This document shows positions 1-10,901 of a stretch of DNA of 64,000 nt, one piece after another; the first letter of the stretch is position 1; each line of letters starts with the position of its first letter. Source of the DNA: Ephydatia muelleri. Its lineage: Eukaryota; Porifera; Demospongiae; Spongillida; Spongillidae. The notes beneath the pieces were generated by a model. It searched no databases and was not told where the DNA came from. It was given only the letters and a program-made list of their open reading frames with translations. The DNA lies in NCBI GenBank assembly GCA_013339895.1, contig JABACO010000040.1, forward strand, positions 143,737 through 207,736. Reading direction: 5' to 3'. A program made the translations under genes and the position numbers.

Positions 1-441
1 AGTACAACACGGATACAAAATGATGACCCCCATTGTATTTCCACACATAATGAATGTCACATTTCTCAGTTTCATAAATTGCTACTTGTAATAATTGCAC
101 ATATCACCATACATATAATACATGTACTGTACATGCAAGTACATGCACCTGCAGCAATTTTGACCCAATAGACAGCAAACTTATTGCTATCTTACCACAA
201 GACCTGTTGCATGGCAGAATTCATGCCTGGTGCCTTCTCCAAAATAGAAATTTTGCTCAGCATACATCAATCCTACATGTACATGTAGACACAAACTAAT
301 GGTTCATATGTAATCACAGAAGGGAGGGATATACGTCACGCCCAGAGCATTTTGTCGCTACCTACTATCAAGTCAGGGACAAGATTATTTTGCTCAACAA
401 AATAAAAACAGCTAAAGAGCAATAAGCATATCCAGGTTCCT

Positions 442-586
442 GGTTCTCTTGCAGCGTTACCCCCCCCCCCCCCCCCCCCCTCCAATAACTAATTAACAAA
501 TCAATTAACAAATCAATTAACATCCTTTGATGTAATCAACAGCATCCCATGAGCATCTTTCATTTCTCTCAACACTAGTCCAAACT
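442..586. repeat. Left terminal inverted repeat of the Merlin element
   Basis: About 145 bp, nearly identical in reverse complement to 2617-2757. It contains a 20-bp C run (461-480) and two direct 12-bp units at about 489-514. The similarity fades past the shared ACACTAGTCCAAA at about 586. Confidence 0.88.
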
Positions 587-587
587 G

Positions 588-656
588 GTTGGTCTACTGT
601 GTACTGTGTACTGGTGCCAGAGACACAAGCTGTGGAGTGGGCATGAATCTCGTAAT
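588..656 (+). pseudogene. Inverted remnant of the Merlin transposase N-terminus
   Basis: Just inside the left TIR, plus-strand sequence matches the start of the transposase gene that otherwise lies on the minus strand at the right end: words for NWLV, then VYWCQRHKL, then a CGxGMNLV-like stretch, with the intervening sequence deleted. The inverted repeat therefore once extended into coding sequence. Confidence 0.65.
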
Positions 657-659
657 CCC

Positions 660-1175
660 CACCACACGTGCAGACATACACACATACACACACACATGCA
701 CACACGTGCATGAGTTGACAGACTCATGCTAACACACACATACACATATGAACACATACACACACACATGCACACACATACACACATGTGCATCACACAC
801 ACGTGCCACACATACACGTGCACACAACATACACAACAACACATATGAACACACACAATGCACACATGCATGCACACACACATGTGTCTCTGGCACTATC
901 ACACATGCATGCACACACACATGCAGACATACACACATGCTCACACATGCACACACAACGCACACAAATACATGCACACAATGCACACATGCACACACGT
1001 GCAGACATACACACACAATGCACACACACATGCACACACATGCAAATACACACATACATACGCATTCACACACACAATGCACACATATTAACACACATGC
1101 ACATGTGTGTATGTGTATAATTCATGTGTGTATGTGTATGCATACATGTACACACACATTCACACATACACAGAA
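660..1175. repeat. CA/TG-rich simple-sequence tract
   Basis: Imperfect (CA)n with ATG/CATG interruptions, located between two fragments of the Merlin left arm. All long reading frames here translate to low-complexity His/Thr or Cys/Val strings and are not genes. Confidence 0.9.
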
Positions 1176-1309
1176 ATACTGTTGGACAGCAGCACTTTTT
1201 GCAATTGGAACTACTCAAAAGTCCTGTATAGCTTTCCTCACATTTGGACAACTCTTTATCTTAGACATCCTGAATACCTACAGTGTAGCCTAGCTATTTG
1301 TGTCCTTTC

Positions 1310-1385
1310 TTGGAGCGGGCATGAATCTAGTAAAGCATGAGCATCTTTCATTTCTCATCTTCCTTTTTCTCTACACTAGTCATAC
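1310..1385 (+). pseudogene. Second small inverted fragment of the Merlin 5' region
   Basis: Contains GAGCGGGCATGAATCTAGTA (zinc-ribbon codons) directly followed by GAGCATCTTTCATTTCTC and ACACTAGTC, which are inner-TIR words. It is a rearranged second copy on the far side of the CA repeat. Confidence 0.55.
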
Positions 1386-1443
1386 ACATACAAATTCATG
1401 CAATTCTTAAAGCACAACAATTTCATACACTTTTTACTATATA

Positions 1444-2615
1444 TTAAACAGGGTACTGTTCTGCTATATGCTTTAGAATATTGGAAAATGCTTCTGGTCC
1501 ACCAAACCGTCGTCGCCACATAAATTTTGGGAGGTATGTCTCAAATAGTTGCAAAAGCATGGTTCTTTCCTCTCTCATGAGGCGCTTACAACAACTCCAC
1601 ATTGATTCCACTCCCTGTGTGTGGACACCTGTTGCTGGATCCACAAAGTTGAGTGAGTGGTTTACAGTCATGTGGGCCATTCCAGTTGCAGCAGTAATTT
1701 GGTTATAAGCTGCCCACTGATCACTGTATATTATGCTTCCTGGGTGAATGTACTTCTGGATGATTGGTATAAGGGTAGCAGCATCCCTGCGTGCCACCTC
1801 CACCATGAAACATTCCCCAGTAACCCGCTCCACACCTCCAAAAACCCAATGACCTTCCACCTGCCTTCCTCTATTATACTTTCTTTTTCCGAATTTACTC
1901 TCGTCTATCTCCACCTCCACACCCGGTCCTCCAATCATGGAAGAGTGGTCAAGGAAGTACTGGATACAGACATCTCGTATAAAATTATACCAGTCAACTG
2001 CTGTATGAGTAGCGACCTGTGAGAGGCAGAGGTTTTAAATGCAGGTAAACCATACTGCAGACTTACTTCTACTTCCACCATCATTTTTCCAAGAGGTGTC
2101 TTCGTTGACCACAGATGCAATACACGAATAATTTGTTCCATAGCTATATTGCTTCCTGTATCAAGTATACAGTGTCAAAAGATAATTTATCATTATCATT
2201 ATCATTTCCTGCTGACCTTCAAAAAAGGTTCCTGAACGCAGCACTAGCTCCTTTCTACATCTTTTCCTTGTGCATCTCCATCCCAAACACCATGAAACAT
2301 CCTTTTGCTTTACGAGATTCATGCCTGCTCCACATCTTGCATTGTGCATCTCCATCCCAAACCACATGAAACATCCTTTTGCTTTACGAGATTCGTGCCT
2401 GCTCCACATCTTGCACAGTTCTTGCTGTCTGAGAGCAGCTTGTGTCTCTGGCACCAGTACACAGTAGTTGTTGCATCCCCAAGTTCCAGACACAGATCAC
2501 GATAAGTTATAGGGCCGACCAACCAGTTTGGTAGTAGCGCTTGAGCCATTTCGACTGCAGTACTATTATAAAATGAATTGTACTGTGCGCTTTTATATAC
2601 AAGTTTTACCGCCAA
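1444..2615 (-). pseudogene. Merlin transposase, frameshifted
   Basis: The open core at 1444-1938 has the ISXO2-like DDE transposase signature: an IDESKFGKRK block with the first acidic residue, IYSDQWAAY with the second, and a C-terminal VESMWSCCKR block; families of this type end with a DD(E/N) triad. The piece at 1935-2141 continues it N-terminally (WSTKTPLGKMMVEVEVSL). The N-terminal piece, about 2160-2615, has GPITYRDLCLELGDA and a zinc ribbon with CARC and CTRKRC cysteine pairs, then LRSGTFFEG. The pieces are in different frames and the zinc ribbon is tandemly duplicated, so no full-length protein can be made. The family call is firm; which copy is ancestral is not visible. Confidence 0.85.
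2264..2420. repeat. About 76-bp tandem duplication inside the zinc-ribbon coding part
   Basis: Two adjacent copies of a stretch beginning TTGTGCATCTCCATCCCAAA and ending in CTCCACATCTTGCA, differing by a few bases. On the minus strand it repeats the CGAGxNLVKQKDVS segment of the Merlin transposase and shifts the frame. Confidence 0.85.
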
Positions 2616-2616
2616 A

Positions 2617-2757
2617 TTTGGACTAGTGTTGAGAGAAATGAAAGATGCTCATGGGACGCTGTTGATTACATCAAAGGATGTTAATTGATTTGTTAATTGA
2701 TTTGTTAATTAGTTAATGGAGGGGGGGGGGGGGGGGGGTAACGCTGCAAGAGAACCT
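2617..2757. repeat. Right terminal inverted repeat of the Merlin element
   Basis: Reverse complement of 442-586, with the same 12-bp internal units and an 18-19 base G run at 2720-2738. The transposase reading frame (minus strand) starts just inside it at about 2615. Confidence 0.88.
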
Positions 2758-3076
2758 GCGCTTCTACGCGTCGACACTTCACTCGTTGGGATGCAATCTG
2801 GATCGAAAGGTGGCAGCTGTCATCTTTATCTAACCACTTTGTTCCACAGCTGGCAAATTCAGGGCCCACCGCTAGCATTTTCTCTTCCTCATCTGATTCA
2901 TCGAAACAATCCTCATCAAAGCCATCCAAATATTCATAGAAACCTTCAAAAGAGAATTCATCCTCATCCTCTTCTGCTGCTTGCCTCATCCGCCATTTTA
3001 TGAATTTAATTTTAAGGAAGTCATCCACGATGGCCACAAATTGAGTGTTAAGTGTTGCAACAATGAACAACTTCAT
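2705..3076 (-). CDS. Doubtful acidic open reading frame
   Basis: A 123-codon frame starting MKLFIVATLNT with an acidic middle (EEDEDEF, FDESDEEEK) and an AVGPEFASCGTKW stretch; its end runs into the Merlin right TIR and the G run, which yields the terminal polyproline. The first 100 or so residues look more like real protein than the surrounding frames, and could be a first exon interrupted by the transposon. I do not recognise a family. Confidence 0.25.
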   Translation of the reverse strand: MKLFIVATLNTQFVAIVDDFLKIKFIKWRMRQAAEEDEDEFSFEGFYEYLDGFDEDCFDESDEEEKMLAVGPEFASCGTKWLDKDDSCHLSIQIASQRVKCRRVEAQVLLQRYPPPPPPPLTN

Positions 3077-3361
3077 TCACAGTTTACGTTTTATGGACCG
3101 CTTGCTTTTGTCAAGGCTCGCTTTTGTTGAGGCAAGCCAACTAATTGCCCACAAAACAATGATGTCATATATGACCTGTCTACGGAAAACCTGAAACATA
3201 TGGACTAATTTTTGTTTGTGCAAATTTATGTGTGTTCGCATTATGTGTGTTAGATTGTAGAATAATGTGGACAAAATTTCAAACATTTCAGAAGCCCTTC
3301 GCTGCCGGCAGAACACACTGAGTGGTCTTGAGCCTGAATGCAACAGTGAAGCCAGAACAGT

Positions 3362-3455
3362 GTAAGACTGTAAGGCTGTGTGTGTACATGTATATGTGTG
3401 TGTGTGTGCATGTGTGTGTGTGTGTGCATGTATGTGTGTGCATGTATGTGTGTGG
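3362..3455. repeat. GT microsatellite
   Basis: TGTG-rich tract with CATGTATG interruptions. A shorter equivalent lies at 9933-9978 at the same place in a duplicated block. Confidence 0.9.
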
Positions 3456-3990
3456 CAGTGTGCACAATGTACTACAGTAACTGATTTGGTGTGTGTGACC
3501 GGGCAACACACAATGGACTGGGAAAAATAGCTACAGTACAATACATGTAGGTATCAAGTACATGTACATGGAGAAGCCAGGGGAATCCTTATGCAAAAAT
3601 GGCCATCAATTACATTTACTATTGCTCCAAGACGATTGGTCCAACCTAGATCAACAACAGCTACATGTAGTTAGCCTAGTTGACGCAAGGTGTGTTCACA
3701 TATATATGTATCGTGTTTAATATGGACCATTATCAGAATGACATGTACACTGGACATTTACCCCTGACAGTAAATGCACAGAATTCAAAGTACACCCATG
3801 AAGTGCATACTGCTAGCTGACTGATGTACAAGGCTGTGGACCGTAGTGCTCTAATTACAACTACTAGGATACAGGTGCACATGGCCCACATGCTGTCTGG
3901 GATGTGAGAATGCATGCATTGAATGACATCGTGCTTACATTTACACACGAACCCAAAAACACACATCAGTGGTACTGCACATGTAGTACA
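3455..3990. repeat. Duplicated block a (copy 1)
   Basis: Matches 9975-10520 over its whole length in the same orientation, with scattered substitutions and small indels. No coding potential is shared beyond an intron-like reading frame, and I see no gene in it. Confidence 0.85.
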
Positions 3991-4149
3991 TCGTCAACCT
4001 TGTTACTGAATTGTCTACTTCATTGAGCAGAATAACTGTGAGAAAAGGTATGCAGATTGGAAACTAAGGGGCTACAATAATTTATGGAATGACCCTGCTG
4101 ATATGTATGCCTGGATAGTCCCCGGCTGGAGGTTCATACTCAGGTCTGT

Positions 4150-4957
4150 CACGAATAGTGCCAGAGTTCATGCTGTGCCTGGGAGTGGTTTTCGGTGGTG
4201 GGTGCTGCAGAAAACGTAATCACTGCGGAACCATGCCTCATTAAAGTATGCTCCATAGCCCAGTGTCCCAGAAGTATATGTAAATAAGTTGATGGCCTCT
4301 GCATCCTTCCATATGATATCCTCCCTTGCCTCCACATTAAGGTGAATGTGATGGTGCAGCTTGGAGACTGTGCTAGACAACTCTATCAGCCAACAGAGGA
4401 AGAGGCGACCAGATGGAACCACTTTGGCAGCAAATAACAGCTTGCCAATTAGTGGCCCTCTTCGTGGTCTTGTGCTTTCTCAGCCAGGATTTGATCAAGA
4501 GGATCATTTCTTGCAGCTTGTCTGGTGGTAACTGCAGCTGTTGGAGTGTGGTGTCGATGGTGATGCCAAGGAATGTGATGGTGGTCGCTGGACCTTCCAG
4601 CTTGTCCAAGGCAACTGGGATCCCCAGCCTCTCGCACACTCTAAGCATGGTTTCTGTTGACTCACTACAGGTGGGTTGTCCAGGTGGGCCAGCCAGGAGG
4701 AAATCATCAAGGTAGTGGATCAGATCTGCTGCATAGTTGGTGGCCATGATCCAGTGAAGGGCAGAGGCAAACTGGTTGAAGATGTACGGAGTTGACTCGG
4801 TTATTGCACCCTCTTCGCAGGAATCTTCAGACTCGGGTGTAGCGTTGGGCACGTTTTCACGTTCTGGCTCTGGCTCGCTTGAGGAGGGATCCTGAAGGTG
4901 CAGGTACAGTCGCTCTAACAGGGCCGCCTTTGGTGGTTCGTCTCTCCATGTATACAC
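4150..4957 (-). pseudogene. DIRS/Ngaro-like reverse transcriptase and RNase H fragment, copy 1
   Basis: The minus strand encodes the catalytic part of a reverse transcriptase: FNQFASALHWIM, then the LIHYLDDFLLAGPPGQ block with the YxDD catalytic motif, then LGIPVALDKLEGP and TFLGITIDT. After a frameshift it continues as VVPSGRLFLCWLIELS and an RNase H start (SGTLGYGAYFNEAWF) in which the usual FTDAS aspartate is lost (FTYTS). The order RT then RNase H, with tyrosine-recombinase fragments nearby, fits DIRS/Ngaro elements. The fingers part of the RT is missing and replaced by an acidic linker (SEPEPEREN). Non-functional. Confidence 0.8.
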
Positions 4958-5079
4958 ATCTGTCAGGCAAGCGCCTCAGGGATATTAGCAGCTATACCCA
5001 TACTTTAAAAAAAAGGTGAGAAATGGAGGTTGCTATACTTCGCTATCTTTTACACGCTCCCATTCTATGTGTGTAAATA

Positions 5080-5907
5080 CTCTGCTATTCTGTGTTGGTA
5101 TGTGATTGTGGGAAGCTGCAAGTTATTGAAATAGATCAAAAGTAGTGGGAAAAATGGCCACAGGGTGGATAAATAATAATATTGTGCGTAGGTCATGTTG
5201 TGTGCATCATGTGTCAACTGGTGTGGAACACAACTCTTGTGAAGTAAGACCAGAAGAGGAAGAGCGACGAAAGGACAGCTGTTACACTACATGGACACCA
5301 CACGCAGCACATGGATACCACACATGTACATACAAGCACACTCACACCATAGATAATAGAATATGTTAGAACTTTAAAAACTAATGTCTGTGTTTTCAAG
5401 TATTTTTTTATCAGCAGTTCCATAACACTGAAATTGGTTTTTGTAGATATTTTTCTCCAATGAGGTTTTATCACCAGAAGGGCATTCCTCACTGCTGGTT
5501 TATTGCATAGTGTGGGCGGAGGGTGTGTGGGCCCATCCGTAAGTCTGTCAGTTTACAGGCTCCCAATCTATGTGTATAAATACTGTGTTATTCTGTGTTG
5601 GTATGTGATTGTGGAGGTGGGTGCAGCACACAATGGACTGGGAAATATAGCTACAGTACAATAGTTATGTTACACAATACATGTACACGTAGTTACATCA
5701 TGATAAATTACCAGGCTTATGGTATAGCACCTACTGCACATGTCATGGCAAACGGCAAAGGCAATTTGATACATGTACATGTATGAAGGTGGAGTAGGAG
5801 GTACTACATGTATAACAAGGAGCCACATGTAACCAGTGTAAGGGAGATACAATGTATGGACATGTGTGACATCCTGTAACCACTGAATACATGTCTACCT
5901 ACTGTAC
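5080..5907. repeat. Duplicated intron block c (copy 1) downstream of an ankyrin exon
   Basis: Matches 8815-9640. Sub-segments also occur at 42220-42340 and 47875-48120, each time directly downstream (minus strand) of an ankyrin exon. It therefore moves with the exon and is intron sequence, although it holds small open frames. Confidence 0.85.
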
Positions 5908-6006
5908 CTGAGTGGCCTGATTGATATTAGCTCCAGCCTCCAATAGTGTCTTCACTACATCAAGATGTCCATCGTCACTTGCTGCATACAATGGACTGCA
6001 ACCATT
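5908..6006 (-). CDS. Ankyrin-repeat exon, 33 codons
   Basis: A 99-bp exon encoding exactly one ankyrin repeat. It begins NGCSPLYAAS and contains GHLDVVKTLLEAGANIN. A TTGCAG acceptor precedes it and a GTACAG donor follows; both borders are phase 0. Ankyrin repeats are protein-binding helical hairpins of 33 residues. This is the last one seen on the minus strand before the window's left part, so any downstream domain must lie beyond 5 kb to the left or outside the window. Confidence 0.82.
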
Positions 6007-6589
6007 CTGCAATACAAATGTCATCATAACTAGAGGCTGGACAAGTGGAGGTGGGTGTTGAAACATAACATATGACAGATGTAACATTTCTGTACAAAGG
6101 GAGGTCAAAGGTGGAGGGTAAGATGACAGATGGGTGGGAGGGGAGGGACACAGCCAGGGGAAGGAAAATAGGCTTTACACTAAACGTTACAGAAGGCGGG
6201 CACAGCAGAGTATAGAATTGTTGCTAACAATAGATAGGGCAGGGCGTTCAGAGTCCTTTGGAGTATGAGGTATTGTACCAGCGACTTGCTATTCTCTTTC
6301 TAATTTAATACCTTCTCTTGGCACAGATTTGTTGGGTATATGAACTGAATACATGGTACTCTCACGACTGATAAAAAGGGGGAATTTTTTAAATCAACAT
6401 TTAGAGTTACACATTCTGTTGCATAATTTCAAACGTACCTGTAATAGCTATTTCATTTTCAACCTAATACATATTTCATTATCAGCATGAAAAGCCCATT
6501 ATTGATTGTATGTTCGTGCTTAAGGTTGTCAACCAAGGACTAAGTGGATAAGATAATGAAAGTTGGTAACAAAATAATATCTAATTAAT

Positions 6590-6992
6590 GCTTTCCCTGG
6601 GATACTCCCCTTTCACTAAGTGTGCCTGATATTTGGTAGCTGTCAGGGTAATGCAAGAGATTACTGCCCATGTTCACTGTCACTGTTTTGCCCACTGAGG
6701 GGGCAGGTAACAGCCACAGCTGGACGATTGCTACCTAGCCAACAGGGACCAATGACAAGTGCTGGCTATCATTGGGTCGGCCTGTGTTCCAAACCATTAC
6801 GCTGGCCATGGCTAGGTGGCTATTGGGGTAGAAACCCTGAGGGTGCCGCCCAAGTTATAGTGTAACTATATACCCCCAATAGGGTTTAAGGTGGGTTTAT
6901 GGTTCCAGGCATGGGAGTACAAATACAACATGTGTGCATGTGCCAATGTGAGTGTGTAAATGTTACTGAGCTGAGGCTATGACTGCACTGTC
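6590..6992 (-). mobile_element. 3' noncoding part of the DIRS-like element, copy A
   Basis: This stretch directly downstream of the recombinase stop is conserved in all three family-1 copies (also 11895-12330 and 15455-15850). A more diverged relative lies at 23080-23300 behind the second element's recombinase, sharing 'TTGGGTC(G/T)GCCTGTGT' and 'GTGGCTAT/GTCC' words. Such conservation fits the terminal region of the retroelement. Confidence 0.6.
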
Positions 6993-7640
6993 TTAGAGCT
7001 GTGTCAGAGGGTGACGCGTGTACACCTTGTAGGCTTCACTCCGCCATCTGCCTAGGTTCTTGATCGTTGCTGGGGGTAGACCACTCCTAGACACTGCTGT
7101 CGCGGCTCCAATTCTTAGGCTGTGGGTGTGGTACAACTTTGTGCTATAACCACACCTCTGGATCAGATGATGCAGGACCAATCTCAGTGCCCTGTCTGTA
7201 AGTGCTGTCCCTGAATCAAACAGAAACTGGGGTTTCCTTGCAAATCATGTCACCTGACCTAGGTATCTCTGCATTGCGAGGTGTGGGCAGCACTTGGTGT
7301 GTGTCTGACCAATGTTGATAAGGCAACTTACCCCCCTCTGGTCTGTCTTCGATTTCTTAATCCCAACTACCATGCTGTCCTTACGCATGGTGATGTCCTT
7401 TGTGGTAAGGTGCTGGTCAGGGTTATACCCATGCTGGTTGGGTACTGTAAACTCGCTGACCCTTAGCAGACCGAAGAAGCCCAGCGTGATGGCGGCTTTG
7501 AGCATGAAGCGATCGTGAGATGGTTTGTGATCCCTGTCAAGTTCTGAAAGTATCTGCCCTAGCATCTTGTTTGTAATCGGTTGACGTTTTGGCTTGAGGT
7601 GGTGGCATGGAACATTCGACGCCTAGGTTGGTGCTCGCTG
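6993..7640 (-). pseudogene. Tyrosine recombinase of a DIRS/Ngaro-like element, copy A
   Basis: Minus-strand frame with KAAITLGFFGLLRVSEF (first catalytic Arg, at about 7463), then HSLRIGAATA (HxxR box, about 7115) and LGRWRSEAYKVYTR with the nucleophile-type Tyr. This is the tyrosine-recombinase integrase used by DIRS and Ngaro retroelements in place of a DDE integrase. One in-frame TGA lies between the two halves (after RYLGQVT); copy B has CGA there. Upstream, HHLKPKxQPITN-type sequence continues toward 7640 in a shifted frame. Confidence 0.82.
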
Positions 7641-8159
7641 GACTCCTGTGACCGTTCATAGGATGATGTGAATGTGGTTTGGAGATGATTTCATTACAAA
7701 CACTGTGGCTGGGTGTTATGATAAGACAAATGCTTGACAATAAACTGATCAGACTATTTTATGGGGACTTAAAATGGCTACCTGCCTTTAAATCAAAAAT
7801 ATTTGCTACACACTGACCTTGTGATTAATTAATGCATAACCACGCACATTGTGACATACATAACACATTTATTGAAAGGCATGTCCTCCATAAAACGTTC
7901 CATTTCAAGCATGCCCTTCGTTAGGTGCAAACAGTAGTCATTCAAAACAAGCAGTCGGGAAAAAAATAAATTATACAAGAGCATGTACATGCATTGGACT
8001 AACCAAATACGGTATAATTGGGTATGCTAATGTACATGTATTGTGAAATTGTCTTCTTCGTTGAGCAGAACAACTGTGAGAAAAGGTATGCAGATTGGAA
8101 ACTAAGGGGCTACAATTGTTTAATGACCCTGCTGATATGTACGCCTGGATAGTCCCCGG

Positions 8160-8760
8160 CTGGAGGTTCATACTCAGGTCCATCACGAATAGTGCCAGAG
8201 TTCGTGCAGTGCCTGGGAGTGGTTTTCGGTGGTGGGTGCTGCAGAAATCGTAATCACTGCAGAACCATGCCCCATTAAAGTATGCTCCATAGCCCAGTGT
8301 CCCAGAAGCATTTTAAATAAGTTGATGGCCTCTACATCCTTCCAGTTGGGATCGAGGAAGATTGATACATGTACCTCTCCTTCCATGAAGGAAAGAACCT
8401 GTTCCACCAACACCTAAACAACACACCTAATTTGCCAAAATTATTATCAAGTCTGCTGCATAATAGTGATGGTGGTCACTGGACCTTCCAGCTTGTCCAA
8501 GGCAACTGGGATCCCCAGCCTCTCGCACACTCTAAGCATGGTTTCCGTTGACTCACTACAGGTGGGTTGTCCAGGTGGGCCAGCCAGGAGGAAATCATCG
8601 AGGTAGTGGATCAGATCTGCTGCATTGTTGGTGGCCATGATCCAGTGAAGGGCAGAGGCAAACTGGTTGAAGATGTACGGAGTTGACTCGGTTGTTGCAC
8701 CCTTGCTCAAAGATTCACTAGAATCTTCAGACTCGGGTATAGCGTCGGGCATGTCTTCAT
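8160..8760 (-). pseudogene. DIRS/Ngaro-like RT and RNase H fragment, copy 2
   Basis: Near-copy of 4150-4957 with the same acidic linker joined to TPYIFNQFASALHWIM, the HYLDDFLLAGPPGQ catalytic block and LDKLEGP. A deletion then removes the end of the RT palm. The RNase H part (SGTLGYGAYFN equivalent) is frameshifted. It lies upstream (minus strand) of recombinase copy A, giving the canonical RT-RH-YR order between 8760 and 6993, although 7770-8040 in between is not recognisable. Confidence 0.78.
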
Positions 8761-8814
8761 GGTCTGGCTCTGGCTTGCTTGAGGAGGGATAATGTGCTAT
8801 TTATGTATATTATT

Positions 8815-9640
8815 AATGTGTGTTGGTATGTGATTGTGGGAAGCTGCATGTCATTCAAATAGATCAAAAGTAGTGGGAAAAATGGCCAAAGGGTGGATAA
8901 ATAATAATATTGTGCGTAGGTCATGTTGTGTGCATCATGTGTCAACTGGTGTGGAACACAACTCTTGTGAAGTAAGACCAGAAGAGGAAGAGCAACGAAA
9001 GAACAGCTGCTACAATACATGGACACCACACAGAACACATGGACATCACACATGTACATACAAAAACACTCACACCATAGATATGTTAGAACTTTGAAAA
9101 CTAATACCTGCAAATGTCTGTGTTTGCAAGTATTTTTTTTATCAGCAGTTCCATGACACTAAAATTGGTTTGTGTAGATATTTTTCTCCAATGAGGTTTT
9201 ATCACCAGAAGGGCATTCCTCACTGCTGGTTTATTGCATAGTGTGGGCGGAGGGTGTGTGGGCCCATCCGTAAGTCTATGTCAGTTTACAGGCTCCCATT
9301 CTATGTGTATAAATACTGTGCTATTCTGTGTTGGTATGTGATTGTGGAGGTGGGTGCAGCACACAATGGACTGGGAAATATAGCTACAGTACAATAGTTA
9401 TGTTACACAATACATGTACATGTAGTTACATCATGATAAAATACCAGGCTTATGGTATAGCACCTACTGCACATGTCATGGCAAATGGCAAAGGCAATAT
9501 GATACATGCACATGTATGAAGGTGGAATAGGAGGTACTACATGTATAACAAGGAGCCACATGTAACCAGTGTAAGGGAGATACAATGTATGGACATGTGT
9601 GACATCCTGTAACCACTGAATACATGTCTACCTACTGTAC
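8815..9640. repeat. Duplicated intron block c (copy 2)
   Basis: Second copy of 5080-5907, ending at the donor of the ankyrin exon at 9641-9739. Nearly all differences are point changes and short indels. Confidence 0.85.
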
Positions 9641-9739
9641 CTTAGTGACCTGATTGATAATAGCTCCAGCCTCCAATAGTGTCTTCACTACATCAAGATG
9701 TCCTTTCAAACTTGCTATGTATAATGGACTGCAACCATC
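9641..9739 (-). CDS. Ankyrin-repeat exon, 33 codons
   Basis: Begins DGCSPLYIAS and contains GHLDVVKTLLEAGAIIN. Acceptor TTGCAG, donor GTACAG, phase 0 at both ends. Paralogue of the exon at 5908-6006, with which it shares about 800 bp of downstream intron. Confidence 0.82.
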
Positions 9740-9974
9740 CTGCAATACAAATGTCATCATAACCAGAGGCTGAACTGTCACATGAAAAGTGGTTCCGGAT
9801 TGAACAATTTCACTGCCACAATGTGTCCCTCCTCCCCAACCCACCCCAAGACCATTTATGCACATTATACTCTACATGCTAGGGAACATATATTCATGCA
9901 TTTGGACCTTAGATAGTATTCTGTGTTTGTATGTGATTGTTTGTGTGTGTGTGTGTGTGTGTATGTGTGTGTGT

Positions 9975-10520
9975 GCGGCAGTGTGCACAATGTACTACAG
10001 TAACTGATTTGGTATGTGTGACAGGGCAACACACTATGGACTGGGAAAAATAGCTACAGTACAATAGGTATCAAGTACATGGAGAAGCCAGGAAAATCCT
10101 TATGCAAAAATGGTCTATCAATTACATTTACTATTGCTCCAAGATGATTGGTCCAACCTAGATCAACGACAGCTAGCCTAGTTGAGGCATGGTGTGTAAG
10201 CTATGTGTGCACATATATATATCGTGTTTAATACGGACCATTATCAGAATGACATGTACACTGGACATTTACCCCTGACAGTAAATGCACAGAATTCAAT
10301 GTACACCCATGAAGTGCATACTGCTAGCTGACTGACGTACAAGGCTGTGGACCGTAGTGCTCTAATTACAACTACTAGGATACAGGTGCACATGGCCCAC
10401 AGGCTGACTGGGATGTGAGAATACATGCATTGAATGACATCATGCTTATATTTACACACGAACCCAAAAACACACATCTGTGGTACTGCACATGTAGTTA
10501 CATCGTCAACCTTGTTACTG
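9975..10520. repeat. Duplicated block a (copy 2)
   Basis: Second copy of 3455-3990. In copy 1 the block lies next to a DIRS-type RT fragment; here it lies between two ankyrin exons, so the blocks have been reshuffled. Confidence 0.85.
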
Positions 10521-10781
10521 AATTGAGGGAATTATCTCTATGTACAATGTACAAGCAATACTCTAAGCTGCCAGTGCAAGTTCGTTGAACCAGTTTCCAA
10601 GGACAAAGTTTGTAAGAGACTACTTCAGAAGAATGCCATCATTGCGATGTATGAATGAATACATAACAACTGATACGTGCACATACACTGTACAATGCTG
10701 AAAACTGGGAGATAGATGGAAGGGGAGGGGGTGGGGAGGGAGGAGAGAAGTGGACGAAAATGTACAGTGATTATACCACTG

Positions 10782-10901
10782 GTGTCTACAAAAGAACGCA
10801 ACAAAATAAAAAGCGTTTAACTTTCGGCAGGATTGAGATAAAAATTTTCTCTCAATCCTGATCGATGAAAGTTCAAGACTTTATTTTCTTTTCGTAGACA
10901 C
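10782..10901. mobile_element. 120-bp palindromic MITE-like element (copy 1)
   Basis: Ends GTGTCTAC...GTAGACAC, with an inner palindrome AGGATTGAGA...TCTCAATCCT and matching arms CAAAATAAA/TTTATTTT. No target duplication is clear. It lies about 330 bp downstream in the intron of the next ankyrin exon's flank and recurs at 14349-14472 in the duplicated intron. Confidence 0.6.

Larger units (their letters stand above)
442..2757 (-). mobile_element. Merlin-type DNA transposon, decayed
   Basis: The two ends are inverted copies of each other: a shared GGTTCTCTTGCAGCGTTAC end, a long C (or G) run, two 12-bp AATTAACAAATC units, and about 100 bp more. Between them, on the minus strand, lie the pieces of a transposase with an ISXO2-like DDE core and an N-terminal zinc ribbon, which is the Merlin/IS1016 type. 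Host flanks at 433-441 and 2757-2765 show no convincing 8-9 bp duplication, so the exact ends are uncertain. The 660-1175 part is CA-repeat filler. Frameshifts and an internal duplication make it inactive. Confidence 0.8.

Noticed and set aside
517-1251. Open frames on both strands through the CA-rich tract
   Set aside because: Simple repeat translated; real signal is only the transposase remnants at the tract's edges.
5595-5786. Small ORF conserved at 5595-5786 and 9328-9519
   Set aside because: Conservation is explained by duplication of intron block c; the antisense frames are equally conserved.
6993-8760. A functional DIRS element assembled from the RT and recombinase pieces
   Set aside because: The RT lacks its N-terminal half, the RNase H is frameshifted and about 300 bp between the pieces is unrecognisable.
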